DNA of 64,000 bases from Locusta migratoria (GCA_026315105.1 CM048744.1:314161270-314225269); one strand, 5' to 3'. Positions 53,641 to 63,189 are shown, counted from the stretch's first letter. Made by a program: numbers and translations. Notes: generated from the sequence alone by a model not told the origin.

Positions 53641-53990
53641 CCAAAAAAAAGTTGCGTCACCACGATTATAGAAGTTCATGACACTTTATAAAAAAATGAA
53701 TAGAGATATACAAAAACAGTTAAGAGTTTACTGTATTATTCATTTAAAAATAACTGACAAGTTGTACAATAACCGAGACATTGTGAATGTTTGTTCCAGA
53801 TTTCAGCACACTCTGGAATCCCCAATAATCTTTGACATCTCGTCGTGGCATAATGTTCACTAGATCATCAAATGAGTGTTGGTCAAGATTGGTCGACTCA
53901 ACGGCGATTCGGCGAAGATCTTTCAGATGGGTTGATGGATCATTTGGTCCAAAAGCAGCCCTTTTCATTGTATACTAGGCATGTCCAACA
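53641..53990 (-). mobile_element. Tc1-like element 3' fragment, minus
   Basis: On plus it starts CCAAAAAAAAGTTGCGTCAC, resembling a Tc1 terminus. Minus-strand pieces read TNLDQHSFDDLVNIMPRRD, fitting the transposase C-terminal helix (x-I-x-x-L-I-x-S-M-P-R-R). No catalytic residues or opposite TIR within reach. Truncated. Confidence 0.5.
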
Positions 53991-54300
53991 GGGTTCGTAA
54001 GAGGAGAATATGCTGGTCGGTTTATTTTATTTATTTATTTATTTTTACAAAAACGTGTTTAATGGTCATGGCGCAGTTTCAGATCGGATCTTTAAATCTA
54101 CAGAGGCTGCATTAGTTGAGGTAAAGTCACCTAAGACAGTGGCGTTAAAGCGGCCCTAATCGCCTGCCTACCTGCCACCGTGACCCATCAAACTATAGTC
54201 TTTGTAACGGTATGACGTACGCAATTCGCCTAAATCCCATTATTTTAAAACTTTTTACTGATGACCAAAGCGTTTTTTTACTATTTCACACAAGCGAGCA
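53991..54300. other. No gene recognised; (TTTA)n at 54022-54048
   Basis: ATTT tetranucleotide run. Otherwise nothing. Confidence 0.4.
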
Positions 54301-54301
54301 G

Positions 54302-54478
54302 CCGCGGTGGAGTGGCCGAGCGTATTGAGGCGCTATGCTCCGATGCACGAGGTCGTTCCCCGTCGGGGGTTCGAATCCCCCCTTGGCCATGGATTTTTGT
54401 GCTGTCTTTAGTCTAAGTTATTTCATAAGTAGTTTGTAAATTTAGGGACTGATTACCCCGCAGTCCCATAAGCTTAAC
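54302..54478 (+). mobile_element. SINE-C
   Basis: Head GCCGCGGTGGAGTGGCCGAG, CGTATTGAGGCGCTATGCTC, box B GGGGGTTCGAATCCCC, SINE-A-like body TTAGGGACTGATTACCCCGC, tail CCATAAGCTTAACACACC. Confidence 0.92.
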
Positions 54479-54714
54479 ACACCTTTTGTTCGTATACTGT
54501 GTTGTTGCACAAGGGAGTACGAAAACAAAGAGACATTATCCTCCGCTGTTGTCGTCATTGCCGCGTTAGCTTTCTTGTATTATTTCTTATTAGTGACTAA
54601 TTACAGTGGCATCAAAAATGTAATGAAATTAACTCACAAAATAGAGAAAAAAATATTTAGAGCTCCACTGTATTAGGTATAGATTAATTACAAAATGGTG
54701 ACATATGAAAATTT

Positions 54715-54845
54715 GTACTAGACCGGGACTCGAACGCAAATGTCCAGTTTTTCGCGAAGGATCGCCTTAGCATTGGGCTGTCCGAACACAGGGAGCGCTC
54801 ATAAAACATAGAAATCTGGGTTCGAGACCCAATCTGGCACAATAG
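54715..54845. mobile_element. tRNA-derived SINE fragment(s)
   Basis: GACCGGGACTCGAACGC (box B on minus) and GGGTTCGAGACCCAATCTGG (box B on plus) lie about 100 bp apart facing each other. This suggests two tRNA-like pieces in inverted orientation. Box A regions are not clear. 54480-54715 holds nothing recognised. Confidence 0.4.
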
Positions 54846-55411
54846 CGGTAGCAATTGTTAATTCATAATGTTTGTCATCTTATCTGCGACGCGATATATA
54901 AGTACTTTTCAACTGATGAGATTGTAGATGTAATGACTCGATCGCAATTTTTTATTTATTACGATAACTAGTTTCGGCTCATCTGTGAGACATTCTCTAA
55001 TCTAAAATAAAGAAAATAACCATATTAAACATAATACAGTATTAAGAACAGAAAACTGGATCGATAACTTTCTTACAACTTTCTATATACATTGGTCAAT
55101 TTTGTAAACACTTGACAAAAGGTAATGTAATCATCCCAAACCATCATGATTAGTTTTGTATTCCAACAAAAAATATTTTATATATATATATATATATATA
55201 TAATATAATGAGGACAGTTACAACTCACCGCAAAGACGTGGCGACGAGATGCGACAGGCACATACAAAAGACACACACATACAACACATTCAGCTATCGG
55301 CCATGGCCTTCTTCAGAAATAGAGCACTCACGCAATCACACAGGCACACAACACAGTCATACAACCATCACCTCCGACTGCCACACTTCGAATCACGCTC
55401 TGCAGCGAATC

Positions 55412-55726
55412 GGGGACGGGAGGGGACGGAAGGGGGAGGGGATAGAAAGGTTACGTCACGGTGGTGGGGATGGGTTAGATGGGAATAACGAGATGCAGCT
55501 TAGGAATGGAGTGGGGAGGCGGGTGAGGGGAGAAAATAAAATAAAATAAAGTAAAATAAAATAAAATAATATAATATATATATACGGGGACGGGAGGGGA
55601 GGGGAGGGGGAGGGGATAGAAAGGTTACGTCACGGTGGTGGGGATGGGTTAGATGGGAATAACGAGATGCAGCTTAGGAATGGAGTGGGGAGGCGGGTGA
55701 GGGGAGAAAATAAAATAAAATAAAGT

Positions 55727-55735
<9 letters not shown>
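55412..55735. repeat. Duplicated ~174-bp module in PLE 3' UTR (left arm)
   Basis: Two direct copies start at GGGGACGGGAGGGG (55412 and 55586) and run through GAAAGGTTACGTCACGGTGG, AACGAGATGCAGCTTAGGAA and GGGGAGAAAATAAAATAAAA. The mirror pair is in the right arm (about 57517-57840), so duplication preceded arm inversion. Confidence 0.9.

Positions 55736-55774
<39 letters not shown>
55731..55774. repeat. (TA)n and nearby (CA)n microsatellites, left arm
   Basis: TA run, followed at about 55815-55890 by ACGCAC and CACACA repeats. Mirrored in the right arm at 57473-57521 (TA) and 57355-57425 (GT). Tyr/Ile and Cys/Val ORFs over these are repeat artefacts. Confidence 0.95.
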
Positions 55775-55779
<5 letters not shown>

Positions 55780-55840
55780 ATTCATGCACACTGCAAGTGC
55801 ACAAGACCACATACGCACACATACGCACGCACGCACACGC

Positions 55841-55877
<37 letters not shown>

Positions 55878-55985
55878 TACATATACACACACATGATCAC
55901 ACATTCACACACCACTCAAATCAGGCGAGGTTTGGGGTACAGAGGTAGGAACTGTAAGGTATGGAAAAATATATATATAGGGAAA

Positions 55986-57224
55986 TTATCGTAGGTTGAG
56001 GCCTGGTTGATTTCGGGATCGGAGAATGTATTGTAGGGATAACTCCCATCTGTGCAGTTCAGAAAAGCTGGTGGTGGATGGGAGGATCCAGATGGCCCGG
56101 GTTGTGAAGCAGCCATTGAAATCAAGCATGTGCTCCGCTGCATGCTGTGCCACAGGGTGGTCCACCTTGTTTTTGGCCACAGTTTGGCGGTGGCCATTCA
56201 TCCTAATGGACAGCTGGTTGGTGGTCATGCCAATATAGAAAGCTGTACAGTGCTTGCAGCACAGTTGGTAAATTACGTGGCTGCTTTCACAAGTGGCCCG
56301 GCCTCTGATGGGGTAGGATAAGCCTGTGACAGGACTGGAATAGGAAGTGCTGGGTGGGTGGATTGGACAGGTCTTGCAGCGGGGTCTTCCACAAGGATAT
56401 GATCCCTGTGGCAGTGAGCTGGGTTTCGGGGTGGCATAAGGATGAACAAGGATGTTGTGAAGGTTGGGAGGGCGACGGAACACCACTTTAGGAGGGGTGG
56501 GAAGGATCTTGGGCAGGATGTCTCTCATTTCAGGGCATGAGGATAGAAAATCAAAACCTTGGCGAAGGATGGAATTTAGTTGTTCGAGACCAGGGTAGTA
56601 CTGGGTGACAAGGGGAGCGCTCTTTTGTGGATGGTTACTAGTGTTAGGAAGAGGATTTGGGGTGTGTGAGGATATGGCACGGGAGATTTGTTTGCGGACT
56701 AGGTCTGTGGGGTAGTTTCTGTTTGTGAAGGCCTTTGTGAGACCTTCAGCATATTCAGAAAGGGAATTCTTGTCACTGCAGATATGCCGTCCACGGGTGG
56801 CCAGGCTGTAAGGGAGGGATTTTTTGACGTGGAAGGGATGGCAACTGTCAAAATGTAGGTACTGTTGGTGGTTGGTAGGTTTAATATGGACGGAAGTGTG
56901 GATGGAGCCATCAGTGAGGTGGAGGTTGACATCCAGGAATGTGGCATGGTTGGTTGAGGAAGACCAGGTGAAGTGGATGGGAGAGAAGGAATTGAGGTTC
57001 TGAAGAAAGGAGGATAGGGTGTCCTGGCCGTGAGTCCAGATCATGAAAATATCATCAATGAACCGGAACCAGGCCAGAGGCTTGAGGTTTTGGGATGCTA
57101 GGAAGGATTCCTCCAGACGGCCCATGAACAGGTTGGCATAGGAGGGTGCCATGCGGGTGCCCATCCTCCCATCCACCACCAGCTTTTCTGAACTGCACAG
57201 ATGGGAGTTATCCCTACAATACAT
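55986..57224 (-). CDS. PLE protein, N-terminally truncated: partial RT + GIY-YIG
   Basis: 412 codons without a stop. The first ~20 residues (MYCRDNSHLCSSEKLVVDGR) come from the inverted arm, antisense to the protein's own C-terminal coding. True homology starts at about residue 21 with GTRMAPSYANLFM (RT motif B), then the catalytic WFRFIDDIFMIW (about residues 52-63) and FLDVNLHLTDG. KPTNHQQYLHFDSCHP and LPYSLATRGRHICSD follow. A Cys-bearing segment (CGRPRCKTCP) comes next, then GIY-YIG: HVIYQLCCKHCTAFYIGMTT, about residues 319-338. RT motif A and everything before it are missing, so the protein cannot be an active RT, but the nuclease domain looks intact. Confidence 0.9.
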   Translation of the reverse strand: MYCRDNSHLCSSEKLVVDGRMGTRMAPSYANLFMGRLEESFLASQNLKPLAWFRFIDDIFMIWTHGQDTLSSFLQNLNSFSPIHFTWSSSTNHATFLDVNLHLTDGSIHTSVHIKPTNHQQYLHFDSCHPFHVKKSLPYSLATRGRHICSDKNSLSEYAEGLTKAFTNRNYPTDLVRKQISRAISSHTPNPLPNTSNHPQKSAPLVTQYYPGLEQLNSILRQGFDFLSSCPEMRDILPKILPTPPKVVFRRPPNLHNILVHPYATPKPSSLPQGSYPCGRPRCKTCPIHPPSTSYSSPVTGLSYPIRGRATCESSHVIYQLCCKHCTAFYIGMTTNQLSIRMNGHRQTVAKNKVDHPVAQHAAEHMLDFNGCFTTRAIWILPSTTSFSELHRWELSLQYILRSRNQPGLNLR

Positions 57225-57466
57225 TCTCCGATCCCGAAATCAACCAGGCCTCAACCTACGATAATTTCCCTATATATATATTTTTCCATACCTTACAGTT
57301 CCTACCTCTGTACCCCAAACCTCGCCTGATTTGAGTGGTGTGTGAATGTGTGATCATGTGTGTGTATATGTATGTATGTGTGTGTGTGTGTGTGTGTGTG
57401 CGTGTGCGTGTGCGTGCGTGCGTATGTGTGCGTATGTGGTCTTGTGCACTTGCAGTGTGCATGAAT

Positions 57467-57525
<59 letters not shown>

Positions 57526-58075
57526 ACTTTATTTTATTTTATTTTCTCCCCTCACCCGCCTCCCCACTCCATTCCTAAGCTGCATCTCGTTATTCCCATC
57601 TAACCCATCCCCACCACCGTGACGTAACCTTTCTATCCCCTCCCCCTCCCCTCCCCTCCCGTCCCCGTATATATATATTATATTATTTTATTTTATTTTA
57701 CTTTATTTTATTTTATTTTCTCCCCTCACCCGCCTCCCCACTCCATTCCTAAGCTGCATCTCGTTATTCCCATCTAACCCATCCCCACCACCGTGACGTA
57801 ACCTTTCTATCCCCTCCCCCTTCCGTCCCCTCCCGTCCCCGATTCGCTGCAGAGCGTGATTCGAAGTGTGGCAGTCGGAGGTGATGGTTGTATGACTGTG
57901 TTGTGTGCCTGTGTGATTGCGTGAGTGCTCTATTTCTGAAGAAGGCCATGGCCGATAGCTGAATGTGTTGTATGTGTGTGTCTTTTGTATGTGCCTGTCG
58001 CATCTCGTCGCCACGTCTTTGCGGTGAGTTGTAACTGTCCTCATTATATTATTTATTCCAACCTGGACTTTCCAT

Positions 58076-58077
<2 letters not shown>

Positions 58078-58141
<64 letters not shown>
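58078..58141. repeat. (TA)n microsatellite
   Basis: Long TA run directly outside the right PLE arm; a shorter TA run (55179-55200) lies outside the left arm. The insertion target was probably TA-rich, hiding any duplication. Confidence 0.95.
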
Positions 58142-58145
<4 letters not shown>

Positions 58146-58146
58146 G

Positions 58147-58372
58147 TTTTTGAAAGTAAAATACATTGGATACTGATCGCATTGACAAATCCTGCTGATG
58201 TAAACTTTATTTGTTGAGGGCAATTAGAATGTAAAACTGAGAAATGCTGATTAAAATCATCATCCAACTGTATGACAGACTTGGATCATATTGTCTTTAA
58301 AGACAACAGGTAAAATTTCAAACAGCAGGATTTATCAATGTAATCAGTATCCAATGTATTTTACTTTCAAAA
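58147..58372. repeat. Inverted-repeat hairpin, ~50-bp arms
   Basis: TTTTGAAAGTAAAATACATT...GATACTGAT...AAATCCTGCTG (58147-58197) is complementary to CAGCAGGATTTATCAATG...ATCAGTATCC...TTTTACTTTCAAAA (58323-58372), about 125 bp apart. A separate small foldback within the older one. Confidence 0.88.
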
Positions 58373-58532
58373 TAATTTTAAAAAATTATAATGCTTTTTG
58401 TTGGTATATAAAACTAATCACGATGTTTTTGGGTTACTTCATATTCTTTTGGCAAATGTTTTGCGAATTGACCAACATGGTATGTATATAACACATTGTA
58501 AGAAAGTTGTCGATCTATTCTTGTGTACTTAA

Positions 58533-58986
58533 CCCTTTAATGCATGAATTTTTATTTGAAAGCTATAAAAAGTACCACGATTAATGTATAGTGCGTATAT
58601 ACTGAGAAAAATATTGAAAAAAATTTCCTTAAAATTATTGTGTACTATTATCAACAAAACGATCGTAGCTGGTCAGCTATACAGTGCTTCCACGATGTAC
58701 CCCATATAGTAAATGTCATATTTCCAGAAAATAGCTAATAAAATGTGATCGACTACATTTATGTGGCAAAGGAGAAATACTAATGTAAACAAATGCACAT
58801 GTTAGGAGTAACTCAATGCAGCGAACACTCTGCAATTTATTATTTTTAGAACGAGCTACTGGCATATGTAACATTATGCACAAAAGCAGCTACAAACGAT
58901 TTTGTGGTAAAATTTTTATTAGATTCAGAGGTAATGGGTAACAACATAAGGTATGTAGCTGATCAGCTACACTATGCAGTAAAAGG
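58533..58986. mobile_element. piggyBac-like MITE
   Basis: Flanks are TTAA (58529-58532) and TTTA (58987-58990). Ends CCCTTTAATGCATG and, inverted, CCTTTTACTGCAT resemble piggyBac-type termini. Internal palindromes GTAGCTGGTCAGCTAT (left) and GTAGCTGATCAGCTAC (right) lie near each end. No ORF. Insertion into the right arm of the older foldback is shown by the arm resuming on both sides. Confidence 0.65.
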
Positions 58987-59315
58987 TTTATACTAATTTA
59001 TGTCTAATATGGCTATTTTCTATATTTTAGAATTGAGAATGGCTCAGAGATGAGCCGAAACTATTAATCATAATAAATTAAAAAAATCGATCAAGACATT
59101 GGATTTATAATCTGATCAGTTGAACAAGTTGGTAATTCATTTTTATATCTAATACAGTGGAGTTGTGCAAATAAAATTCGTTAAATTGAGCATGTATTGC
59201 ATCACCACGAAGAAAAAAGTGTTGGAGACGTGTATTAGTGAATGTGTAGAATATTTCTAAGAGATTGTAGGCTAAATAACTTCCAATAAAGATCGGGTTT
59301 TTGGATACCACCAGG

Positions 59316-59485
59316 TAGCCGCGATGTAGTGGCCGAGCGCTCTAAGGTGCCTTGCTGCGGAGGGCGCGGTTGCTCGCCGTGGGAGCTTTGAGTCCTCCTC
59401 CGGCCAAGTAGTTGTGTGTGTGTGTGTTTTGTCCTAAATTAGTTTAAGTATTTCGTAAGCCTAAGGATTGATAACCCTACTTTTC
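59316..59485 (+). mobile_element. SINE-B
   Basis: GCCGCGATGTAGTGGCCGAG, CGCTCTAAGGTGCCTTGCTG, GAGCTTTGAGTCCTCC, a GT run (59413-59427), AATTAGTTTAAGTATTTCGT, CCTAAGGATTGATAACC. The 3' tail is truncated. Confidence 0.88.
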
Positions 59486-59898
59486 CTTCTCTATTGAGTT
59501 TTAAAACTCCCACCGGGGCCAGGCCGGCTACGGCCTCGTCGCCGATCTACAGCCGAGAGGCTTACGTTGCCGGGAAGAACAAAACATGTACATGGAGTCA
59601 TTAAACGTAGATGGTACGTATAGTGCAGACAATATCGGTGTACTTTAAAACCTGAGCACAGAAAACAGACAATTAGCTTAAAATGTTTGCTACAGTGGCT
59701 AAAAAAACACCGAATGTTAATGCGTAGAGGACGATGGAGAACGGAGACACTGTTTAAAAAATACACGCAACAGTCGTTCTGTCACTGATAGCGGTTGCGG
59801 ACACTAATATTCCAGATGACAGTAGCACAACACTGACACCAAAGATAAAATTGCGAAGGTTAAAATGGTGAACGGGGACCCCACAGAGGAACAGGGAG
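59486..59898. other. Purine-rich host sequence, no gene recognised
   Basis: Contains CCACCGGGGCCAGGCCGGCT and a shift to purine-rich plus-strand sequence that continues beyond the SINE and mariner insertions. The 91-aa minus frame (59491-59766) has no domain. Confidence 0.4.
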
Positions 59899-60090
59899 AC
59901 GCGGTGGAGTAGCCGAGCGGTCTAAAGCGTCTCGCTGCGGAGCGCGCTGTTGTTCGCCATGGAGGTTCGAGTCCTCCCTTAGGCATGGGTGTGTGTGTGT
60001 TGTCCTTAGGTTAGTTTACCTAGGTTTAAGTAGTTTGTAAGCTACGCATGCAGTTTGGTCCGATAGATTTACAAACATTTGAACATTTTT
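59899..60090 (+). mobile_element. SINE-B, full-length with perfect duplication
   Basis: ACGCGGTGGAGTAGCCGAGC, GCTGCGGAGCGCGCTGTTG, GGAGGTTCGAGTCCTCCC, TTGTCCTTAGGTTAGTTTAC, TTTGGTCCGATAGATTTACA, AACATTTGAACATTTTT. The perfect 13-bp duplication GAGGAACAGGGAG is at 59886-59898 and 60091-60103. It is the best reference copy of SINE-B here. Confidence 0.97.
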
Positions 60091-60251
60091 GAGGAACAGG
60101 GAGGGAAAGGAGGCGCGGAGGGGCGGGAGAAAGAGAGGATGGGGACGGGATGTAAGGGGAGGGGAGGAGCATTAGAACTCCATGGGAGAGGGTAGGAGGG
60201 GGAGACCAAGAGTGGAAGAGACCAAGGAAGAGCGGGAGGGTGCGCGTCTTA

Positions 60252-61806
60252 CAGGGTGTCCAGAAAAGGGCTCCCTGATTTCAAAATTAAATATTACGAA
60301 AACAAAGATAGATAGAGGAATGCAGTAAACGGTATATTTATTGTGAACGCTGCAAGGAGTTGATACAGCAGTTTGAAACAATAGTTAAAAAAGCAGCTAA
60401 CAGATGGCGGTGTACGCTGTACAGCTCATATCAGCATACATAAGTGAAATAATCGTATGAAAACACTCTTTGCAAACGAGCATATCACAATGTTTTGTAA
60501 AATGTTCACCATTGGCACTAAAGAGGTGGCGCATACAAAGAATGAAATTCGCCATCACATTGCGTAGTGTCTCAACCGAAATGGATTCACATGCCACGGA
60601 GATCGCCGATTCAAGCTCGTCTAGCGGGATGCTGCGGATAGACCATGTCTTTCACTGTACCCCACAAAAAAGGCACAGGGAGTCAAATCCAGCGAATATG
60701 GAGGCCAATCCATGCCTGCACCAGTAAATTTGGGATATTCCACAGCAATGACTCGATTCCCGAAGTATTACTCAAGAAAGCGAAACACTTGTTCAGTCCG
60801 ATGTGGTCGGGCTCCATCTTGCATAAACTGGTCGATCCTCTAACGCTTGCTGTGTGGCGACAAATTGTTCCAAAATTGCAACATAACGTGCACCAGTGAC
60901 CGTTTCTCGAATGAAAAAAGGGCCAATAATGCATCTGCTGCATACTGCAGCTCACACAGTAACTTTAGAAGAATACAGGGGTTTCGTTTCACACCAACAT
61001 GGCTTTTCGGGTCTCCAAAATTGCCAGTTCTGCTTATTCACGTATCCATTCAGGTGGAAGTGTGCTTCATCTGTAAACCAGATGCAGTCAACATCAAATC
61101 CTTCACTATCAATCATTGTGAGCATCTGATTAGCAAAGGCAACCCTTCCTTGCACAGCTCGTACGGGTATGGCCTGGTGCGTTTGAATTTAGAATGGAAA
61201 CCTGTGTATGCTCTTTCTCAGTATTTTCTGCGCACTGGAACGCTTCAAACCAGTCTCAGATGCAATTCTACGGACGGATGACATTGGATTTCGCTGAATA
61301 ATTCCAATTTTCAGGCGTAGCTGCGGTTTGCTTGCGGCAAACATGCCCCACTAGATCATCAGTTACGCTGCCTGTTCGTTGAAATTTTGCGAAGAGAGCA
61401 CCTGCGCACGAATGGTTTTCGCATCGGATTCTTTTGGAACATTAAATCGTGCTTGAAAACTTCGCCTTGTTGCCGTAGGACTCTCTTATAACCTATGGTA
61501 CTCTAGCACCAGAAAAACGCGTTGTCCAATGAAGTACATGGTTTTAATCTCTCCATTGGTACGCTAACCTCCTTTCCCGTCTCAACAGTGGAATTGATCG
61601 CTCTTTGCTTCGGATCACTATACTAGGAATTACGTATGGCAATTACAGCGCCATCTGTTAACAGCTTTTGTAACTATTATTCCAAACTGCTGTATACGCT
61701 TCTTACAGCTTTCAAAATAAACATACCGTTTACTACATTCCTCTATCGATCTTTGTATTCGAGATATTTAATTTTGAAATCAGTGAATCCTTTTCTGGAC
61801 ACCCTG
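60252..61806 (-). mobile_element. Mariner-like (IS630/Tc1/mariner) element with ~155-bp TIRs
   Basis: Both ends read CAGGGTGTCCAGAAAAGG inward, with TA on each side (60250-60251 and 61807-61808). The inverted similarity continues for about 155 bp, through TGATTTCAAAATTAAATAT, GATAGAGGAATG, AGTAAACGGTAT and AACAGATGGCG. Total 1,555 bp. Long TIRs and a GGGTGTCC-type end suit a subset of mariner-like families. Confidence 0.92.
60397..61500 (-). pseudogene. Mariner-like transposase pseudogene
   Basis: Minus frames: 61155-60952 carries IDSEGFDVDCIWFTDEAHF, HLNGYVNKQNWQFWRPEKPC and KPLYSSKVTV, i.e. the first catalytic Asp in FTDEAHF. It continues GPFFIRETVTGARYVAILEQ in another phase. The C-terminus is in 60597-60397 (SISVETLRNVMANFILCMRH, LFSANGEHF), matching the MLQRVMxNFxxRLxxCxxxNGxH end of this family. 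The second and third catalytic residues are not readable in the decayed 60600-60850 stretch. N-terminal HTH is not preserved as an ORF. Confidence 0.82.
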
Positions 61807-61809
61807 TAT

Positions 61810-63185
61810 ATGGAAACGGGAAAGGATTAAGGTTGGTAGGACGGTGTGCGTTATACTTGAGAGGGAGGTGGCGAAAGTAACCCCTAGAAAGGAGAGTGTA
61901 GGAATGGGGGGGATGCATTGGTACAGGTGCGGCATTTAAGGTTAGTTGGTTGCGTGGGATAGGGGGATGAAACAGCTGAGATACAAATTGGAACACTTGA
62001 AGACGGGACTTCAGATATCCTTCGAGAAGATGGACTTGATTAAGGACAAATGGGATCTGATACACAATATCGTCACCAATTTGGGTTGAGCTGATTGGGA
62101 TAGGGAGACTAAAGGTAATTAGTCTCCCTGTAGGGAGGGGACGGATTGAGGCTAGGAAAGGAGGGGAAAGGAAAGGAAATGCAGTCCAGGGAGGATAGAA
62201 GGAATAAAGACTGCATTAGCTCGCGGCCCCGTGCTCGTCACGCAGGTAGTCACGAAAGAGCCATGAGCCCCCTGGGGGGGGGAGGGGGGAATTTAAAAGG
62301 AGGAGAAGAGACAACAACGAATGATGGGATACTGTATTGCGGGATACGTATAGGAAGCGGCTATGTTCAAGAAATTTGAGGGGTTGCGGGAAAGGGTAGA
62401 GGATGAGCGTAGGGGAAGGGAGGCAGATGCGGTGAGCGAGGCGGAGAATGCTGATATCCAGGCTGGATGGAAGCTGCAGAAGAACGGTATGTGTAATGGA
62501 TGGTGGAGGTGCTGAGTTCACAAATCCACTCACAGAGGAGTTTCAGCAAGTTGAGGAGGGAGATGACTTTTACACTGACGGTCTTCATGTGGGGATGTTT
62601 GAGGGCTGGTACGGTCATGGAGTGAAAGGTAAAAGGTCCTGATGGCGTTTGACTTGGATTCGATGGGGTTGACAGAAAGAAGCCTGTTGGTTGCACCAAG
62701 TGGAAAATTCGGAGAGGTGGAACTGGAGAAAGTGTCGGAAGCGGGCCTGATAACTAAAGCAGTTAAGTTCCATAAATTTACAAACATCTGATTTGAAGCA
62801 TTCCCGCTTTCTTAAGCTACGATGATCTATGGTCATTTAACGGGGTTCATAACGAAGGAGACGCATCGTTATCTGCAAATAAAGCTGTGGTGAGGAATTA
62901 AGACAAGACCATCTGCTTGTGCCCAGGGCTTCTCGGCCATTGTCCAAAAGTACTGTGGTGTACACTCATATAAATAAACTGCATTCGCATTCGGACAACA
63001 GCGGTTTAAACCCACCTCCGACCGTCCGGATGTAGGTTCTCCATGCTTCAGGAAATGTAGGTAAGGTTCCTATCCTTAAGAAAAATCAGTCTGAACATGT
63101 GCTCCGTCTCTCATAAACACGATGTCGCCGAGACTTTCCTTCCTTCATACAAAATAAGGATTTAATTTTTAACAGAATGTAGGTC
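61810..63185. other. Purine-rich tract then unassigned sequence
   Basis: The plus strand is strongly G/A-rich to about 62500 (GGAAAGGAGGGGAAAGGAAA, CCCCCTGGGGGGGGGAGGGGG). Minus frames over it (61733-62065, 62216-62533, 62367-62699) are Pro/Ser/Leu-rich and consistent with C/T-rich reading, not recognised proteins. From about 62840 nothing was recognised. Confidence 0.4.
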
Positions 63186-63189
63186 TCGA

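Larger units (their letters stand above)
55176..58080 (-). mobile_element. Palindromic Penelope-like element
   Basis: Inverted arms 55201-56087 and 57163-58051 (887 and 889 bp) read as essentially identical apart from microsatellite length. About 1.07 kb of single-copy sequence separates them. Each arm holds the C-terminal codons, 3' UTR, CA/GT and TA microsatellites and the outer end (GTAACTGTCCTCATTATATT). The minus-strand copy is the longer one, and its 5' part is replaced by an inverted copy of its own 3' end. PLEs are known for such terminal-repeat arrangements. Near-identity of the arms indicates a recent event. Confidence 0.92.
54905..59115. mobile_element. Older PLE-type foldback hosting nested insertions
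   Basis: The left arm (54905-55175) has TAACTAGTTTCGGCTCATCT, GTGAGACATTCTCTAATCTA and ATCGATAACTTTCTTACAAC. The right arm in inverted orientation (58375-58528 and 58990-59115) has TGAGAATGGCTCAGAGATGA, GCCGAAACTATTAATCAT and TTGTAAGAAAGTTGTCGATC. The right arm is itself split by a 454-bp TTAA-flanked insert (58533-58986). The centre contains the young palindromic PLE (about 55180-58080) and a hairpin at 58147-58372. No coding of its own is visible. Confidence 0.78.

Noticed and set aside
55630..57622. Tyr/Ile and Cys/Val-rich ORFs in both PLE arms
   Set aside because: Encoded by TA and CA/GT microsatellites; identical artefacts appear in both arms.
55176..58080. Palindrome as pure assembly artefact
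   Set aside because: A unique ~1.07-kb centre, PLE coding that continues from one arm into the centre, and a known tendency of PLEs to form such structures favour a real arrangement. Not excluded, and flagged for read-level checking.
62216..62699. Pro/Ser/Leu-rich minus ORFs (105 and 110 aa)
   Set aside because: Overlapping frames over a G/A-rich plus strand. Composition explains them.
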